64,000 nt of DNA, taken from BCD1 sp965230565 (GTDB taxonomy: Bacteria > Bacteroidota > Bacteroidia > Chitinophagales > Saprospiraceae). Of the stretch, positions 1 to 9,044 are shown piece by piece (within the stretch, counting starts at the first letter, position 1; each line of letters begins with the position of its first letter). The notes under the pieces were generated by a model. It was given only the letters and a program-made list of their open reading frames with translations, searched no databases and was not told the DNA's origin. The position numbers were made by a program, and so were the translations under genes. The DNA lies in contig CBDDLH010000016.1 in the NCBI GenBank assembly GCA_965230565.1, positions 2,356,001 to 2,420,000 of the forward strand, read 5' to 3'.

Positions 1-216
1 GACACGAGAACCTCTTACGAAGTAATGGCTCTTTTTCAAAAATTGAACAGGGCCGGAAAAACCATTGTTTTTGTCACCCACGAGCCTGACATCATCACCT
101 TTACCCAGCGGGTGATCACCCTGAAGGATGGACTGATCATTAAGGATCACCAATTGGAAAAGGTCAATGATGCGGGGATCATGCTGGAACAATTACCAAA
201 AGAAGAAATGACATGA
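1..216 (+). CDS. ABC transporter ATP-binding protein, C-terminal fragment (MacB/LolD type)
   Basis: Only the last 72 codons are inside the window. The frame is open from base 1 and begins Asp-Thr-Arg-Thr-Ser, which fits the D-loop of an ABC ATPase. It continues into the H-loop segment VTHEPDI, whose His contacts the ATP gamma-phosphate. The rest of the domain (Walker A, signature, Walker B) lies upstream. The stop overlaps the start of the next gene (ATGA at 213-216), so the two are translationally coupled, and the partner is a MacB-type permease. In this family the ATPase powers a periplasm-facing export or lipoprotein-handling machine without moving substrate through its own membrane domain. 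The substrate cannot be told from the sequence. Confidence 0.9.
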   Translation, partial: DTRTSYEVMALFQKLNRAGKTIVFVTHEPDIITFTQRVITLKDGLIIKDHQLEKVNDAGIMLEQLPKEEMT

Positions 217-1433
217 GACTCTTAAATCTTTTAAAAATAGCCTGGCGTGCCCTTTTACTCAATAAACTGCGTGCCCTCCTGACCATGCTTGGCATCATCA
301 TGGGAGTAGCGGCAGTGATCACCATGCTCGCCATTGGAGAAGGTTCCAAACAAAGCATCAAGGAACAGATATCGGAAATGGGCTCCAATATGCTGACCAT
401 CCGCCCCGGAGCAGGAATGCGGGGTGGAGTCAGAATGGATATGAGCGAATCGCAAAGCCTGACCCTCGACGATGTTGAAGCCCTTAAAACAAGTGCTGAC
501 CTGGTGACAAATATCTCTCCGCAGGTCAATGGCGGCGGACAGGTCATTTATCGTTCGCAGAACTGGCCTTCTTCCATTTATGGCATCTCACCGGAATATT
601 TGGCCGTAAGAAAGGTTAGTGTAGCCAGTGGAGGAATGTTCACCGAGGCAGACATAAAAAGAGCGGCAAAAGTAGCCGTGATCGGAGAAACCATCGTAGA
701 AAATCTTTTCGACGACGGCGAGGATCCCGTGGGAAAAATCGTCCGGTTTAACAAAATACCCTTTAAGATCATCGGCGTCCTTGAGCCAAAGGGCGAGAAT
801 ACATTTGGTCAGGATCAGGACGACATCATCCTGGCTCCCTATACAACGGTGCAAAAAAGGATTCTCGCCATCGATCACCTCCAGTCCATCGTAGCTTCTG
901 CGACCAGTGAGGAAGACGCTCCGGAGGCCGTGGAACAAATCGAGACAACCCTGCGCGAAACCCATGAAATCAGAGCAGGTGAAGATGATAATTTTCACGT
1001 ATTCTCCCAGGAAGAACTGATCTCCACCTTTAGTGAAACCAGCGAGATGCTGACCATCCTTTTGGTGGCCATTGCAGCCATTTCTCTTGTCATTGGCGGT
1101 ATCGGTATCATGAACATCATGTACGTATCCGTAAAAGAACGTACCCGGGAGATCGGATTGCGTATGGCTGTAGGCGGTCGTGGAATTGACATTCTTCTTC
1201 AGTTCCTGATCGAAGCCATTCTGCTGAGTTTTGCAGGAGGCATCATTGGCGTCCTGCTTGGGTTCGGGGCAACCCGTCTCATCACCCTGATACTGATGTG
1301 GCCTGTAGCTATTACGTCTTTTTCCATAATCATTTCATTTGCCGTTTGCGTGGTAACGGGGATTTTCTTTGGCTGGTACCCTGCTCAGAAAGCAGCGGCT
1401 CTTGATCCGATCACTGCTTTGCGGTACGAATAA
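213..1433 (+). CDS. MacB-family ABC transporter permease
   Basis: This 406-residue protein has the FtsX/MacB layout. An N-terminal helix (about residues 18-40, LLTMLGIIMGVAAVITMLA) is followed by a periplasmic MacB_PCD domain (about 45-250) and three C-terminal helices (about 280-305, 330-360, 368-392). The stretch between the last helices carries the conserved RTREIGLRMAVG coupling motif that contacts the ATPase. Length and motif order match full-length members. It overlaps the preceding ATPase gene by 4 bp. A membrane-fusion protein would be expected upstream, outside the window. Function as an exporter (antibiotic, peptide or lipoprotein) follows from the family; the substrate is unknown. 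Confidence 0.93.
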   Translation: MRLLNLLKIAWRALLLNKLRALLTMLGIIMGVAAVITMLAIGEGSKQSIKEQISEMGSNMLTIRPGAGMRGGVRMDMSESQSLTLDDVEALKTSADLVTNISPQVNGGGQVIYRSQNWPSSIYGISPEYLAVRKVSVASGGMFTEADIKRAAKVAVIGETIVENLFDDGEDPVGKIVRFNKIPFKIIGVLEPKGENTFGQDQDDIILAPYTTVQKRILAIDHLQSIVASATSEEDAPEAVEQIETTLRETHEIRAGEDDNFHVFSQEELISTFSETSEMLTILLVAIAAISLVIGGIGIMNIMYVSVKERTREIGLRMAVGGRGIDILLQFLIEAILLSFAGGIIGVLLGFGATRLITLILMWPVAITSFSIIISFAVCVVTGIFFGWYPAQKAAALDPITALRYE

Positions 1434-1538
1434 ACTCAGGAGGAAAAAATAGTTTCATTGATAAAAAAACCTGTTTCGTTGATTTTTTGGTCAGGTGGGT
1501 TTATTAGACAATTACTACGACCAACTTTTGATGGAGCA

Positions 1539-3896
1539 ATGGAAACTTTACTGATAAAAAACAAAAAAATGTTCCGGTTTTTCATAATTACAGGTATTAC
1601 GGTCCTCAGTGCGGGCAGGCTGTTCACACAGCCTGTCCCCTGTGGTCCCGATGCAGAGATGACCTCCTTTTGTGCTGAGGCTTGTGTTGTCTGCGATATC
1701 GACGGATTTACCGGTTACAACAATATTTCGGAAGACGGTGAGGCTCCCGATGATTTCTGCACCACCACGGTACACCATGCCCAGTGGATCGCCTTTATTG
1801 CCGGTAGTGAAAATCTCACTATTACTGTTACCCCTTCAAGCTGTAATTCCGGTTGGGGACTGGAAGTAGCCATCTACGAAAGTCTGGATTGTGAGAATTT
1901 CAACCTGGTTACCAATTGCGATGGGGATATCAATCTGGGGGAAGTAGGTACTTTCACCAATACAGTGCCCCTGGTGATCGGTCAGTATTATTACTTCGTA
2001 ATGGACGGCAACCATGATGACAGTTGCAATTATACCATCAATGTTACGGAAGGCAGTACCATGGTCCCGCCACTCCCGGATCCGGAGCCTATTGAAGGGG
2101 CGGAGACCGTTTGTCTTTCTGAAACAGCTGCTTACTCCATCCCTCCCATTTCAGGAGCCAATTTTTATGAATGGCGCCTCAACGGGCAACTGATCAGCGA
2201 AGGGGATTCTACCGAAATAGCCTGGAATACCCCCGGCACTTACGAACTTTGTGTCACGGCCTTTAATGTTTGTGATACCGTTGTTCCGGCCTGTATGTTG
2301 GTTCAAGTACTGGAACCGGAAACGACCGATCTGACTTTCGATATCTGTGAAGGAAATTGTATCGAAGTTGCCGACAGCCTGATCTGTGATCCAGGAAACT
2401 ATGCATTCACGCTGTCAACTGTTGAAGGATGTGACAGCATCGTTAATGCGGAAATATCGCTGCTCCCGGCATCGATCACCAACCTCCATGCCAGTATTTG
2501 TTCAACAGACAGCCTTTTAGTTGGCAATACCTGGTACTATCCACCCGGGCAATTCACAGAAACCCTGAGCGGCGTCAATGGATGCGACAGCATCATCAAC
2601 CTCACTTTAAACCAGATAATATGCGAAATAAGCGGAGTAACTTCCGCACAGCCTGTAGAGTGTTTTGGTGAAGCGAGTGGAGTTCTTACTTTTTCTATCA
2701 GTAACGGAACTCCACCCTTCACTTACCTTTGGCAACAATTTGGCGGAGATCTCAGTGGAAGTGGAATCCTGGCAGGAATCAACACTGAGGCCAATATCAA
2801 TGATCTGCCGGAAGGCACTTACCTGATAACGGTAAATGATCAGTTTGGGAACGATGTAATTCTGACGACCTATATCTCCTCGCCTCCGCCATTATCCCTT
2901 GAATTTTTTCAAACTTTGTATAATGGTTTCAATATAGACTGTTTCGGGGATGCCACCGGCAGTGTCTCAGTGATGGTGCAGGGCGGCACCCCTGAATACA
3001 GTTATGTATGGAGCAATGGACAAACACAACCAACTATTAGCGGCCTTTCCTCCGGGAATTATGCCGTGATGATCACCGATGCAGCCGGTTGTGAGATCGG
3101 TGCACAGGTATCACTCGACGAGCCGCCACCTCTTGAGATTACTGTGGTTCTTACTGATCCCAATTGTGACGGGCCGGATTCCGGCAGTGCAGAGATACTG
3201 TCGGTTTCCGGCGGGGTGGCTCCCTATGCCTTCGCCATCAATGAGCAAGCCTTCGGAACAACCTCCCTATTTAGCGGACTTTCTTCCGGGACAAATACTG
3301 TCAGTGCCATAGATGCAAATGGCTGCCTGGCCGATACTACGGCTATCCTGGATGAAGTGCAGATCCCTGAGGTGGACCTTGGAGAAGACTTTTCGGTGGA
3401 CCTGGGAAACACAACCTATATCGACGCCTATGTCAGCCTGAATTCAACATCTTTTGCATGGTCTCCCGAAACGGGGCTTTCCTGTATCGACTGCCTGGAT
3501 CCAGAGGTTTTGCCACTTGATACCATCACCTATTGGCTGTCGGTCACTTCGGAAGACGGCTGCACCCGTGAAGACAGCGTGACCATTAGGGTACGGAAGA
3601 ACCGGAATGTTTACGTTCCCAATGCCTTTTCTCCAAATAACGACGGCGTCAATGATGCCTTCACCGTTTTTGCCGGAGTCAATGTAGCAGAGATCAAAAA
3701 CTTCAAGGTGTTTTCCCGCTGGGGAGAGTTGGTTTTTGAACGGTCACAATTCCTCCCCAACGACCTGAGCCTGGGATGGGATGGCACCTTCAGAGGACAA
3801 AAGGTACAAAGGGGTGTATTCGTCTGGCGAGCGGAGATCGCCTACATCGACGGAGCTGTTTTCAGCCTGAGCGGAGATGTGGTTCTGGTAGAATGA
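1539..3896 (+). CDS. SprB-repeat surface protein with gliding-motility (CHU_C) C-terminal domain
   Basis: The frame is open from a TTG at 1458, but a signal peptide is best formed from ATG 1539 or ATG 1569 (MFRFFIITGITVLSAG), so I place the start at 1539. A Cys-rich N-terminal domain follows the signal. After it come a PKD-like segment and SprB-type repeats, recognisable as CFG(D/E)A(T/S)G, then GG(T/V)P, then Y.W, then G.Y.V.(I/V).D. The last 100 residues hold the CHU_C domain (VPNAFSPNNDGVNDAF, then WGELVF and W.G), a type B sorting signal for the type IX secretion system. It is therefore predicted to be exported and cell-surface attached or released, with an adhesive role. No catalytic domain is seen. 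It follows the ABC genes by about 100 bp in the same direction. Confidence 0.9.
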   Translation: METLLIKNKKMFRFFIITGITVLSAGRLFTQPVPCGPDAEMTSFCAEACVVCDIDGFTGYNNISEDGEAPDDFCTTTVHHAQWIAFIAGSENLTITVTPSSCNSGWGLEVAIYESLDCENFNLVTNCDGDINLGEVGTFTNTVPLVIGQYYYFVMDGNHDDSCNYTINVTEGSTMVPPLPDPEPIEGAETVCLSETAAYSIPPISGANFYEWRLNGQLISEGDSTEIAWNTPGTYELCVTAFNVCDTVVPACMLVQVLEPETTDLTFDICEGNCIEVADSLICDPGNYAFTLSTVEGCDSIVNAEISLLPASITNLHASICSTDSLLVGNTWYYPPGQFTETLSGVNGCDSIINLTLNQIICEISGVTSAQPVECFGEASGVLTFSISNGTPPFTYLWQQFGGDLSGSGILAGINTEANINDLPEGTYLITVNDQFGNDVILTTYISSPPPLSLEFFQTLYNGFNIDCFGDATGSVSVMVQGGTPEYSYVWSNGQTQPTISGLSSGNYAVMITDAAGCEIGAQVSLDEPPPLEITVVLTDPNCDGPDSGSAEILSVSGGVAPYAFAINEQAFGTTSLFSGLSSGTNTVSAIDANGCLADTTAILDEVQIPEVDLGEDFSVDLGNTTYIDAYVSLNSTSFAWSPETGLSCIDCLDPEVLPLDTITYWLSVTSEDGCTREDSVTIRVRKNRNVYVPNAFSPNNDGVNDAFTVFAGVNVAEIKNFKVFSRWGELVFERSQFLPNDLSLGWDGTFRGQKVQRGVFVWRAEIAYIDGAVFSLSGDVVLVE

Positions 3897-3953
3897 AAAG
3901 AAAGCATAACAACCATTGACATAATATCTATTTACAAACAAAAACTTATTGAA

Positions 3954-4964
3954 ATGAACAGGAAAGAATTTCTAAGAGGCGCCGGACTGGCAGGTTTGGG
4001 TCTTGTAATGCCCAAATCCAAGGCAATTGCCAAAAACAACCGCTTGCTGGCCTTCAACGGGGAATGTAATTTGATCCCTTCCGAAACCGAAGGTCCCTTT
4101 CCACTTGACCTTACGGAAAACTCCACTTTTTTTCGCAATGATGTCAGGGAGGAAGAGGACGGCGTACAGCTAAACCTGAGGTTAAAGATCCTCGGAGCGG
4201 ACAACTGTTCTCCCATGCAAAATGTCCGGGTCAATATCTGGCATTGCACAAGATTAGGGGTTTACTCCGGTTACAATACAGGAAACAACCCGGGTGATGT
4301 AAATGACACTCACCTCAGAGGTTACCAGTTTACGGATGCAAATGGAGAGGTGGAATTCATCACGGTTTTTCCGGGTTGGTACAACGGCCGAATCTGCCAC
4401 ATACACTTTCAGGTCTATGTCAGCTCCTCCTATTCTGCCATATCCCAATTGACTTTTCCTATTGACACCAAAAACGCCATATATGCAGCCAATCCATCCC
4501 TGTACCCTAATGGTTCGGACCCTACTGCTCTGATCCAGGACAACATCTTTTCAGACGGCTATGAATCCCAAATGGCCACCCTTGAAGAAAATACGGAAAC
4601 GGGTGGGTATAATTCCTACCTGGAAGTCACCGTTAAGGGAAGCGGCACCACAGGCATTGGACATATCGAAAGGGAAACAGCCAAAGTCTTCGAACTGGGC
4701 CAAAATTACCCCAACCCATACCAGGGTACAACGACTATTCCTGTCAAACTGAAACAGGCTGCGGATGTAAAACTTGAATTATGGGATCTGTCAGGCAGAA
4801 AATTGGCCACGATTATGGAGGAAAGGAGAAGTAGCGGAGAATTTGTCATAGAGGTCAACCCGGAAAAATTAGGTTTACCTAACGGAAATTACATCTATCA
4901 ATTCTCGGCAAATACAGGAAGCGGCACCTACAGACTGCCAAAAATGATGACAGTTCAAAAATAA
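3954..4964 (+). CDS. Exported intradiol ring-cleavage dioxygenase-like protein with T9SS sorting domain
   Basis: The N-terminus (NRKEFLRGAGLAGLGLVMP) is Tat-like but has Arg-Lys where twin arginine is usual. Residues about 35-225 form an intradiol dioxygenase (protocatechuate/catechol dioxygenase) domain. Expected ferric-iron ligands are visible: Tyr104 in GVYSGY, Tyr143 in GWYNGR, and His149/His151 in the HIH motif. Such enzymes open catechol rings between the two hydroxyls. From about residue 247 (FELGQNYPNP) to the end is a T9SS type A sorting domain, with NPY, LWDLSGRKL and a final basic strand. The enzyme is therefore probably placed on or outside the cell surface. The substrate is unknown. 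No other aromatic-degradation genes are nearby. Confidence 0.88.
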   Translation: MNRKEFLRGAGLAGLGLVMPKSKAIAKNNRLLAFNGECNLIPSETEGPFPLDLTENSTFFRNDVREEEDGVQLNLRLKILGADNCSPMQNVRVNIWHCTRLGVYSGYNTGNNPGDVNDTHLRGYQFTDANGEVEFITVFPGWYNGRICHIHFQVYVSSSYSAISQLTFPIDTKNAIYAANPSLYPNGSDPTALIQDNIFSDGYESQMATLEENTETGGYNSYLEVTVKGSGTTGIGHIERETAKVFELGQNYPNPYQGTTTIPVKLKQAADVKLELWDLSGRKLATIMEERRSSGEFVIEVNPEKLGLPNGNYIYQFSANTGSGTYRLPKMMTVQK

Positions 4965-5173
4965 ATATTACTTTCCCTTTCCAATACTTCAGGAAAATGG
5001 GAAACTATGGAATTATTGATGGATCACCAGGCAAGAAACACATCCAAATGAATCTTTGCCAAAAAGCCATACACGTCACTCCTCAATTTGATTGAAGTAG
5101 TGAATTGACAGGCAGCTTTGAAAAACATGATTATTAATAGAAGGGGATTTCTCATTTAGAGAAACCAATTAAC

Positions 5174-5203
5174 GGAAGGATAGGCAATAAGGCCTTTCCT
5201 TCC
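5174..5203 (+). other. Stem-loop just upstream of the histidine kinase gene
   Basis: GGAAGGA and TAGGC pair imperfectly with GGCC and TTTCCTTCC around an AATAA loop, ending 14 nt before the ATG at 5218. There is no T-tract, so it is not a standard terminator. It could affect translation of the kinase gene, but no regulatory class is recognised. Confidence 0.35.
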
Positions 5204-5217
5204 CTGAATACAAAGAT

Positions 5218-6312
5218 ATGGCTACTCAGAGGACATTTTCGAATATGTTTAAAAAGCGAAATAACAGGATCATTGCACAGGTAGTATTCTGGAGTTTATT
5301 GATATGCTCAATGAACCTTTCATTCCTCGACCTTTGGTCTACTCCTGAATTCCTCTTTAAGACCATATTGCCAGCCATTGCTATTACCTTGCTCATACTA
5401 TGGAATGTACTTGGCCTTATCCCCAGGTTTTTCCATCAAAAGCAATATGGAAAATATATTTTCTCTACCATAATTACCGTTATTGTCGTCGTCGTTTTGT
5501 TCAACCTGCTGGAAAATTTCTTCATGGGAGTTTTTTCTGATGTTTTTCAGTCCGGCAGACCAGGGCAAGGCCCGAGGTTTGGCCCCCCAAGGCCCAAATT
5601 CCCCCATCTCGACCCTAAGGTTTTTATGCAAACGATCATTTATACGGCCACTATTATGCTGGGTACGGTTTTCGAAAGCATTGAACTTCAAAACCAGCAG
5701 GAACAAAGGACCCAGTTGCTCGAAAAGGAAAAACTGGAAACGGAAATGAAGTTTCTGAAAAGCCAGATTAACCCGCACTTTTTGTTCAACGCCCTGAACA
5801 ATGTTTACACCCTTACCCTCATCCAGTCAGAAGAAGCCCCTGAAATGGTGATGGGCCTCTCGGAAATGCTCCGTTACATGCTCTATGAAAGCAACCAGGA
5901 AGTAGTCCCCCTGGAAAAAGAGATCAACTACATTGAGAACTATATTGCCCTGGTGCAATTAAAAGGTGAAAAACCACTGGATGTGGATGTTTCGATCGAT
6001 GTAAAACACCAAACCGCAGGCATCGCCCCCCTCATCCTGATCCCATTCATCGAAAATGCCTTTAAACACAGTAAGATCGAAGACATAAAAACCGGATGGG
6101 TCAAAGTCAACCTGAAAGAAGAAAACGGATTCCTTTTATTCAATGTATCCAACAGCCTGGTGAAACACCAGTACACCAAGGATGCCACCGGAGGTATTGG
6201 TTTACAAAATGTAAAAAGAAGACTGGAGTTACAGTATCCGGAACATCATTCCCTTGACATTAAGCAAAATGAAACGCAATTTGAGGTCAACTTATCAATA
6301 AAACTGCGATGA
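5218..6312 (+). CDS. LytS-like sensor histidine kinase (His_kinase family)
   Basis: This 364-residue membrane kinase has four predicted helices (about residues 19-37, 47-67, 80-104, 135-155). A Pro/Gly/Arg-rich loop (110-131) lies between the third and fourth. A coiled coil (about 157-182) leads to the phospho-acceptor motif NPHFLFN, with His187. The ATPase part shows the N-box (LIPFIENAFKHS) and the G-box (GGIGLQNVKRRL). This is the short LytS/YehU arrangement common in Bacteroidota, without a recognisable periplasmic sensor domain, so the signal is unknown. Its stop overlaps the start of the response-regulator gene by 4 bp, so the two are a cognate pair. A later start at Met10 is possible. 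Confidence 0.95.
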   Translation: MATQRTFSNMFKKRNNRIIAQVVFWSLLICSMNLSFLDLWSTPEFLFKTILPAIAITLLILWNVLGLIPRFFHQKQYGKYIFSTIITVIVVVVLFNLLENFFMGVFSDVFQSGRPGQGPRFGPPRPKFPHLDPKVFMQTIIYTATIMLGTVFESIELQNQQEQRTQLLEKEKLETEMKFLKSQINPHFLFNALNNVYTLTLIQSEEAPEMVMGLSEMLRYMLYESNQEVVPLEKEINYIENYIALVQLKGEKPLDVDVSIDVKHQTAGIAPLILIPFIENAFKHSKIEDIKTGWVKVNLKEENGFLLFNVSNSLVKHQYTKDATGGIGLQNVKRRLELQYPEHHSLDIKQNETQFEVNLSIKLR

Positions 6313-7031
6313 CAGAAAAGATAAAATGCCTGGTAGTCGACGATGAAAAGCTGGCAAGAACACTGCTGGAACGTTATATTGAAAAACTTCCCAACCTGGA
6401 GCTGGTTGCCAAATGTAAGGATTCTTTTGAAGCATTGCAGGTTCTGGAAACAAACACCATAGACCTCATTTTCCTCGACATTCAGATGCCCGAGTTAACA
6501 GGGATCGAGTTGCTGAAAACACTACAGTACAAGCCTTTGATAATTTTCACCACAGCTTATCAGGAATATGCCCTGGAAGGCTACCAACTGGATATTGTGG
6601 ACTACTTGCTCAAACCTTTTCGTTTTGACAGGTTTGTACAGGCCGTGCATAAAGCTTCCCGCAGGCTTCACCAAAGTTCTAACCCGGAAAACGAACACTT
6701 ATCCGCTGCCACAAACGAAGAGTCAAGAGCTTTCGTTCTTGTAAAATCCAACCACAAAACATACAAAATTTTCCTCGATGAGATCCTCTACATCCAGAGC
6801 ATGAAGGAATATGTGGCTTATCATCTGCCCGGCAAACGCATCCTTGTCCTTCAGGCCCTCAAAAAACTGGAGCAGGACCTTCCGCAATCCATGTTCACCA
6901 GAATTCACAAATCCTACATCGTTTCAAGGAACAAGGTTACAGCCATGGATGGCCAGTTCGTTTATGTAGGTAAAGAAAAATTACCCATCGGCGGCAACTA
7001 CAAGGAGAAGATTCAGGATCTTATTTTTTAA
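6309..7031 (+). CDS. LytTR-family response regulator
   Basis: Residues 5-120 are a receiver domain with the acidic pocket Asp11/Asp12, phospho-acceptor Asp57 (FLDIQMP), and the switch residues Thr (FTTAY) and Lys (LLKPF). Residues about 132-236 are a LytTR DNA-binding domain (FLDEILYIQSMKEYVAYH, then HKSYIVSRNKV). Phosphorylation by the adjacent LytS-like kinase should promote binding to direct-repeat operators. The 240-residue length is normal. Targets cannot be deduced here. In this group such pairs often act on genes elsewhere. Confidence 0.96.
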   Translation: MTEKIKCLVVDDEKLARTLLERYIEKLPNLELVAKCKDSFEALQVLETNTIDLIFLDIQMPELTGIELLKTLQYKPLIIFTTAYQEYALEGYQLDIVDYLLKPFRFDRFVQAVHKASRRLHQSSNPENEHLSAATNEESRAFVLVKSNHKTYKIFLDEILYIQSMKEYVAYHLPGKRILVLQALKKLEQDLPQSMFTRIHKSYIVSRNKVTAMDGQFVYVGKEKLPIGGNYKEKIQDLIF

Positions 7032-7071
7032 TACGGGAATGCCTGTTTCCCGGCCTTCCCATATTCTCGCA

Positions 7072-8607
7072 TTAAATATTATCCACCACCAACTTATAGG
7101 TCGGATCTTCGAGTACATTCACGTCGATGATCTCCTCCGCATTTTTCAGCAATTTCCGACAATCTGCGCTTAGGTGTTTGAGGTGCACTTTTTTGCCTAC
7201 TTTTTGATAACGTTCGGTTATTTTATTGAGGGCTTCGATGGCCGACATATCTACTACCCTGCTCTCTTCAAAATCGATGATCACCTCCTCCGGGTCATTG
7301 AGTACATCAAATTTTTCATTAAAAACAGCTACTGACCCAAAGAATAACGGTCCGTAAATCTCATAGTGTTTGACCCCGTTTTCATCAATGCGTTTTCTGG
7401 CACGGATTCGCTTGGCATTATCCCAGGCAAAAACCAGGGCGGCAATGATCACCCCGATGAGCACAGCCAGGGCAAGATTATGCAAAACGGCAGTAACCAA
7501 TGTTACCATGACCATTACGAAGATATCTGATTTGGGCATTCGTTTGAATGTCTTAAGGCTCGCCCATTCGAAGGTGCCTACCGCCACCATGATCATCAGT
7601 CCGGTCAGTGCAGCCATGGGCATCTTTTCGATCAGGCTGGCGCCAAACATGATGAATACCAATAACATGACCGCCGCTACGATCCCGGATAAACGCGCAC
7701 GCGCCCCGGAAGAGATATTGATCAGACTCTGTCCTATCATTGCACAACCTCCCATCCCTGAGAACAATCCTGAAAGGATGTTTGCCGTACCCTGGGCAAC
7801 GGCTTCCTTATTTCCACGCCCTCTTGTTTCCGTAATCTCATCAACGATATTTAAGGTCAGCAGGCTTTCGATGAGTCCAACGCCTGCCATAATGCCTGCA
7901 TAAGGTAAAATGATCAGCAGGGTTTCAAATTTCAAAGGAACCGCAGGAAGATGGAAAGGTGGGAAGCTACCCTTGATGGATGCCATGTCACCAACTGTTT
8001 TGGTATCAATTCCAAAAGCCAGAACCAAACCAAAAATGGTCAGGATAGCCACTAATGAGGCAGGAATAGCTTTACTCAACTTTGGCAATCCCCAAATGAT
8101 TAGCATGGTGATCAACACCAACCCAAGGAAGATCATCAACGGTTGCCCGGTCAGCCAATCCCCGGAAGGAGCCTTGAACTGATCCAATTGCGACATAAAA
8201 ATGATGATGGCCAGTCCGTTCACAAAACCAAAAATGACCGGATGCGGTACCAGGCGCATCAATTTACCTAACCGCATAAACCCGGCTGCTACCTGCAATA
8301 ATCCTGCAAGGATAACCGTGGCAAAAATATATTCAATACCATGACTTTTGGCTAGTGTAACCAACACAACCGCCACCGCACCAGTAGCTCCTGAGATCAT
8401 ACCCGGGCGCCCGCCTAAAATTGCCGTGACCAACCCCATCATAAAGGCTGCATACAAACCTGTAAGCGGCGGTAACCCGGCAATAAGGGCAAAGGCCACT
8501 GCTTCCGGGATCAACGCCATAGCTACAGTGAGTCCTGATAAAACCTCCGTCTTATAATCCACTTTTTGGGAAAGATCAAATAAGTTCAAATATTTTTTCA
8601 TAAGCAT
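7072..8607 (-). CDS. SulP-family anion transporter with STAS domain
   Basis: This 511-residue protein has a membrane domain of about 10-14 helices (residues 15-395), with the SulP features VAMALIPEAVAFALIAGL and GPLTGLYAAF-like text. A C-terminal STAS domain (about 415-505) includes the stretch VIIDFEESRVVDMSAIEAL. SulP proteins carry sulfate, bicarbonate or other anions, usually with Na+ or H+. The substrate here is uncertain, because a bicarbonate/Na+ role and a sulfate role look alike at this level and no sulfate or carbonic anhydrase genes adjoin it. Two ATGs lie two codons apart (8607 and 8601), and the second (MKKYLNLF) may be the true start. It is convergent with the LytTR gene. Confidence 0.95.
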   Translation of the reverse strand: MLMKKYLNLFDLSQKVDYKTEVLSGLTVAMALIPEAVAFALIAGLPPLTGLYAAFMMGLVTAILGGRPGMISGATGAVAVVLVTLAKSHGIEYIFATVILAGLLQVAAGFMRLGKLMRLVPHPVIFGFVNGLAIIIFMSQLDQFKAPSGDWLTGQPLMIFLGLVLITMLIIWGLPKLSKAIPASLVAILTIFGLVLAFGIDTKTVGDMASIKGSFPPFHLPAVPLKFETLLIILPYAGIMAGVGLIESLLTLNIVDEITETRGRGNKEAVAQGTANILSGLFSGMGGCAMIGQSLINISSGARARLSGIVAAVMLLVFIMFGASLIEKMPMAALTGLMIMVAVGTFEWASLKTFKRMPKSDIFVMVMVTLVTAVLHNLALAVLIGVIIAALVFAWDNAKRIRARKRIDENGVKHYEIYGPLFFGSVAVFNEKFDVLNDPEEVIIDFEESRVVDMSAIEALNKITERYQKVGKKVHLKHLSADCRKLLKNAEEIIDVNVLEDPTYKLVVDNI

Positions 8608-8617
8608 AACTTTTCCC

Positions 8618-8634
8618 TGCGAAGGCTCTTCGCA
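8618..8634 (-). other. Perfect 7-bp hairpin in the sulP leader
   Basis: TGCGAAG and CTTCGCA pair perfectly around a 3-nt loop, 10-17 nt upstream of the sulP start codons. Paired with the promoter-like element at 8750-8757 it implies a leader of about 140 nt with a hairpin close to the ribosome site. A role in translation control is inference. Confidence 0.4.
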
Positions 8635-8749
8635 AGCATCTTCAAACGATTATAATTTATGGTTTTATGCTGGTATTGGTGATCACTAATAATCAACCAA
8701 ACCTGAGGAGAGCAAAAGGATTCACCCTCCAGTCCGGGCGGAAAGCGGG

Positions 8750-8757
8750 CAAAGGTA
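8750..8757 (-). promoter_or_regulatory. Putative Bacteroidota -7 element (TACCTTTG) for sulP
   Basis: The minus strand reads TACCTTTG, a full match to the TAnnTTTG consensus of the Bacteroidota primary sigma factor. No clear TTTG -33 partner is seen at the usual distance. The predicted start of transcription is near 8744. Confidence 0.4.
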
Positions 8758-8863
8758 ATTTTTTATTTTGAATAATTACCATCGTTTATTCCAAAAGAAT
8801 GGAAACCTCAAGGCCTAGAAGAAATTTTAGAGAAGTTAAAGAGGACAAATGGGAGATGTATGA

Positions 8864-8900
8864 CAAGAAATACTATTTTTTGGGAAAATAGTATTTCTTG
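8864..8900. repeat. Dispersed palindromic repeat, copy 1 (AGAAATACTATTTT hairpin)
   Basis: The arms CAAGAAATACTATTTT (8864-8879) and AAAATAGTATTTCTTG (8885-8900) are perfect complements around a 5-nt loop. The core AGAAATACTATT palindrome recurs at 38587, 41276 and 44211, always 3' of a gene. Here it lies about 145 bp past the uvrD stop. The surrounding 8608-9044 interval holds no gene. Confidence 0.85.
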
Positions 8901-9044
8901 TGTTCTTGATTGTAATGTACCAGGCGGACGGGGTTGGCGTCAAATTAGTGGTTTATCAGTATTTTTATTGCCCTGCGATAAAGCACTAATTTAACGCTTA
9001 TTCCACCAGCGGGGTAGGTCAAAGGTTGAACCGAAATTATTCCC

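Noticed and set aside
7034..7052. CGGGAA/TTCCCG hairpin between convergent genes as terminator
   Set aside because: The stem is only 6 bp and no T-run follows on either strand.
7370..7903. Plus-strand 177-codon frame opposite sulP
   Set aside because: It is the antisense of transmembrane coding sequence, with low-complexity Met/Thr/Ala text.
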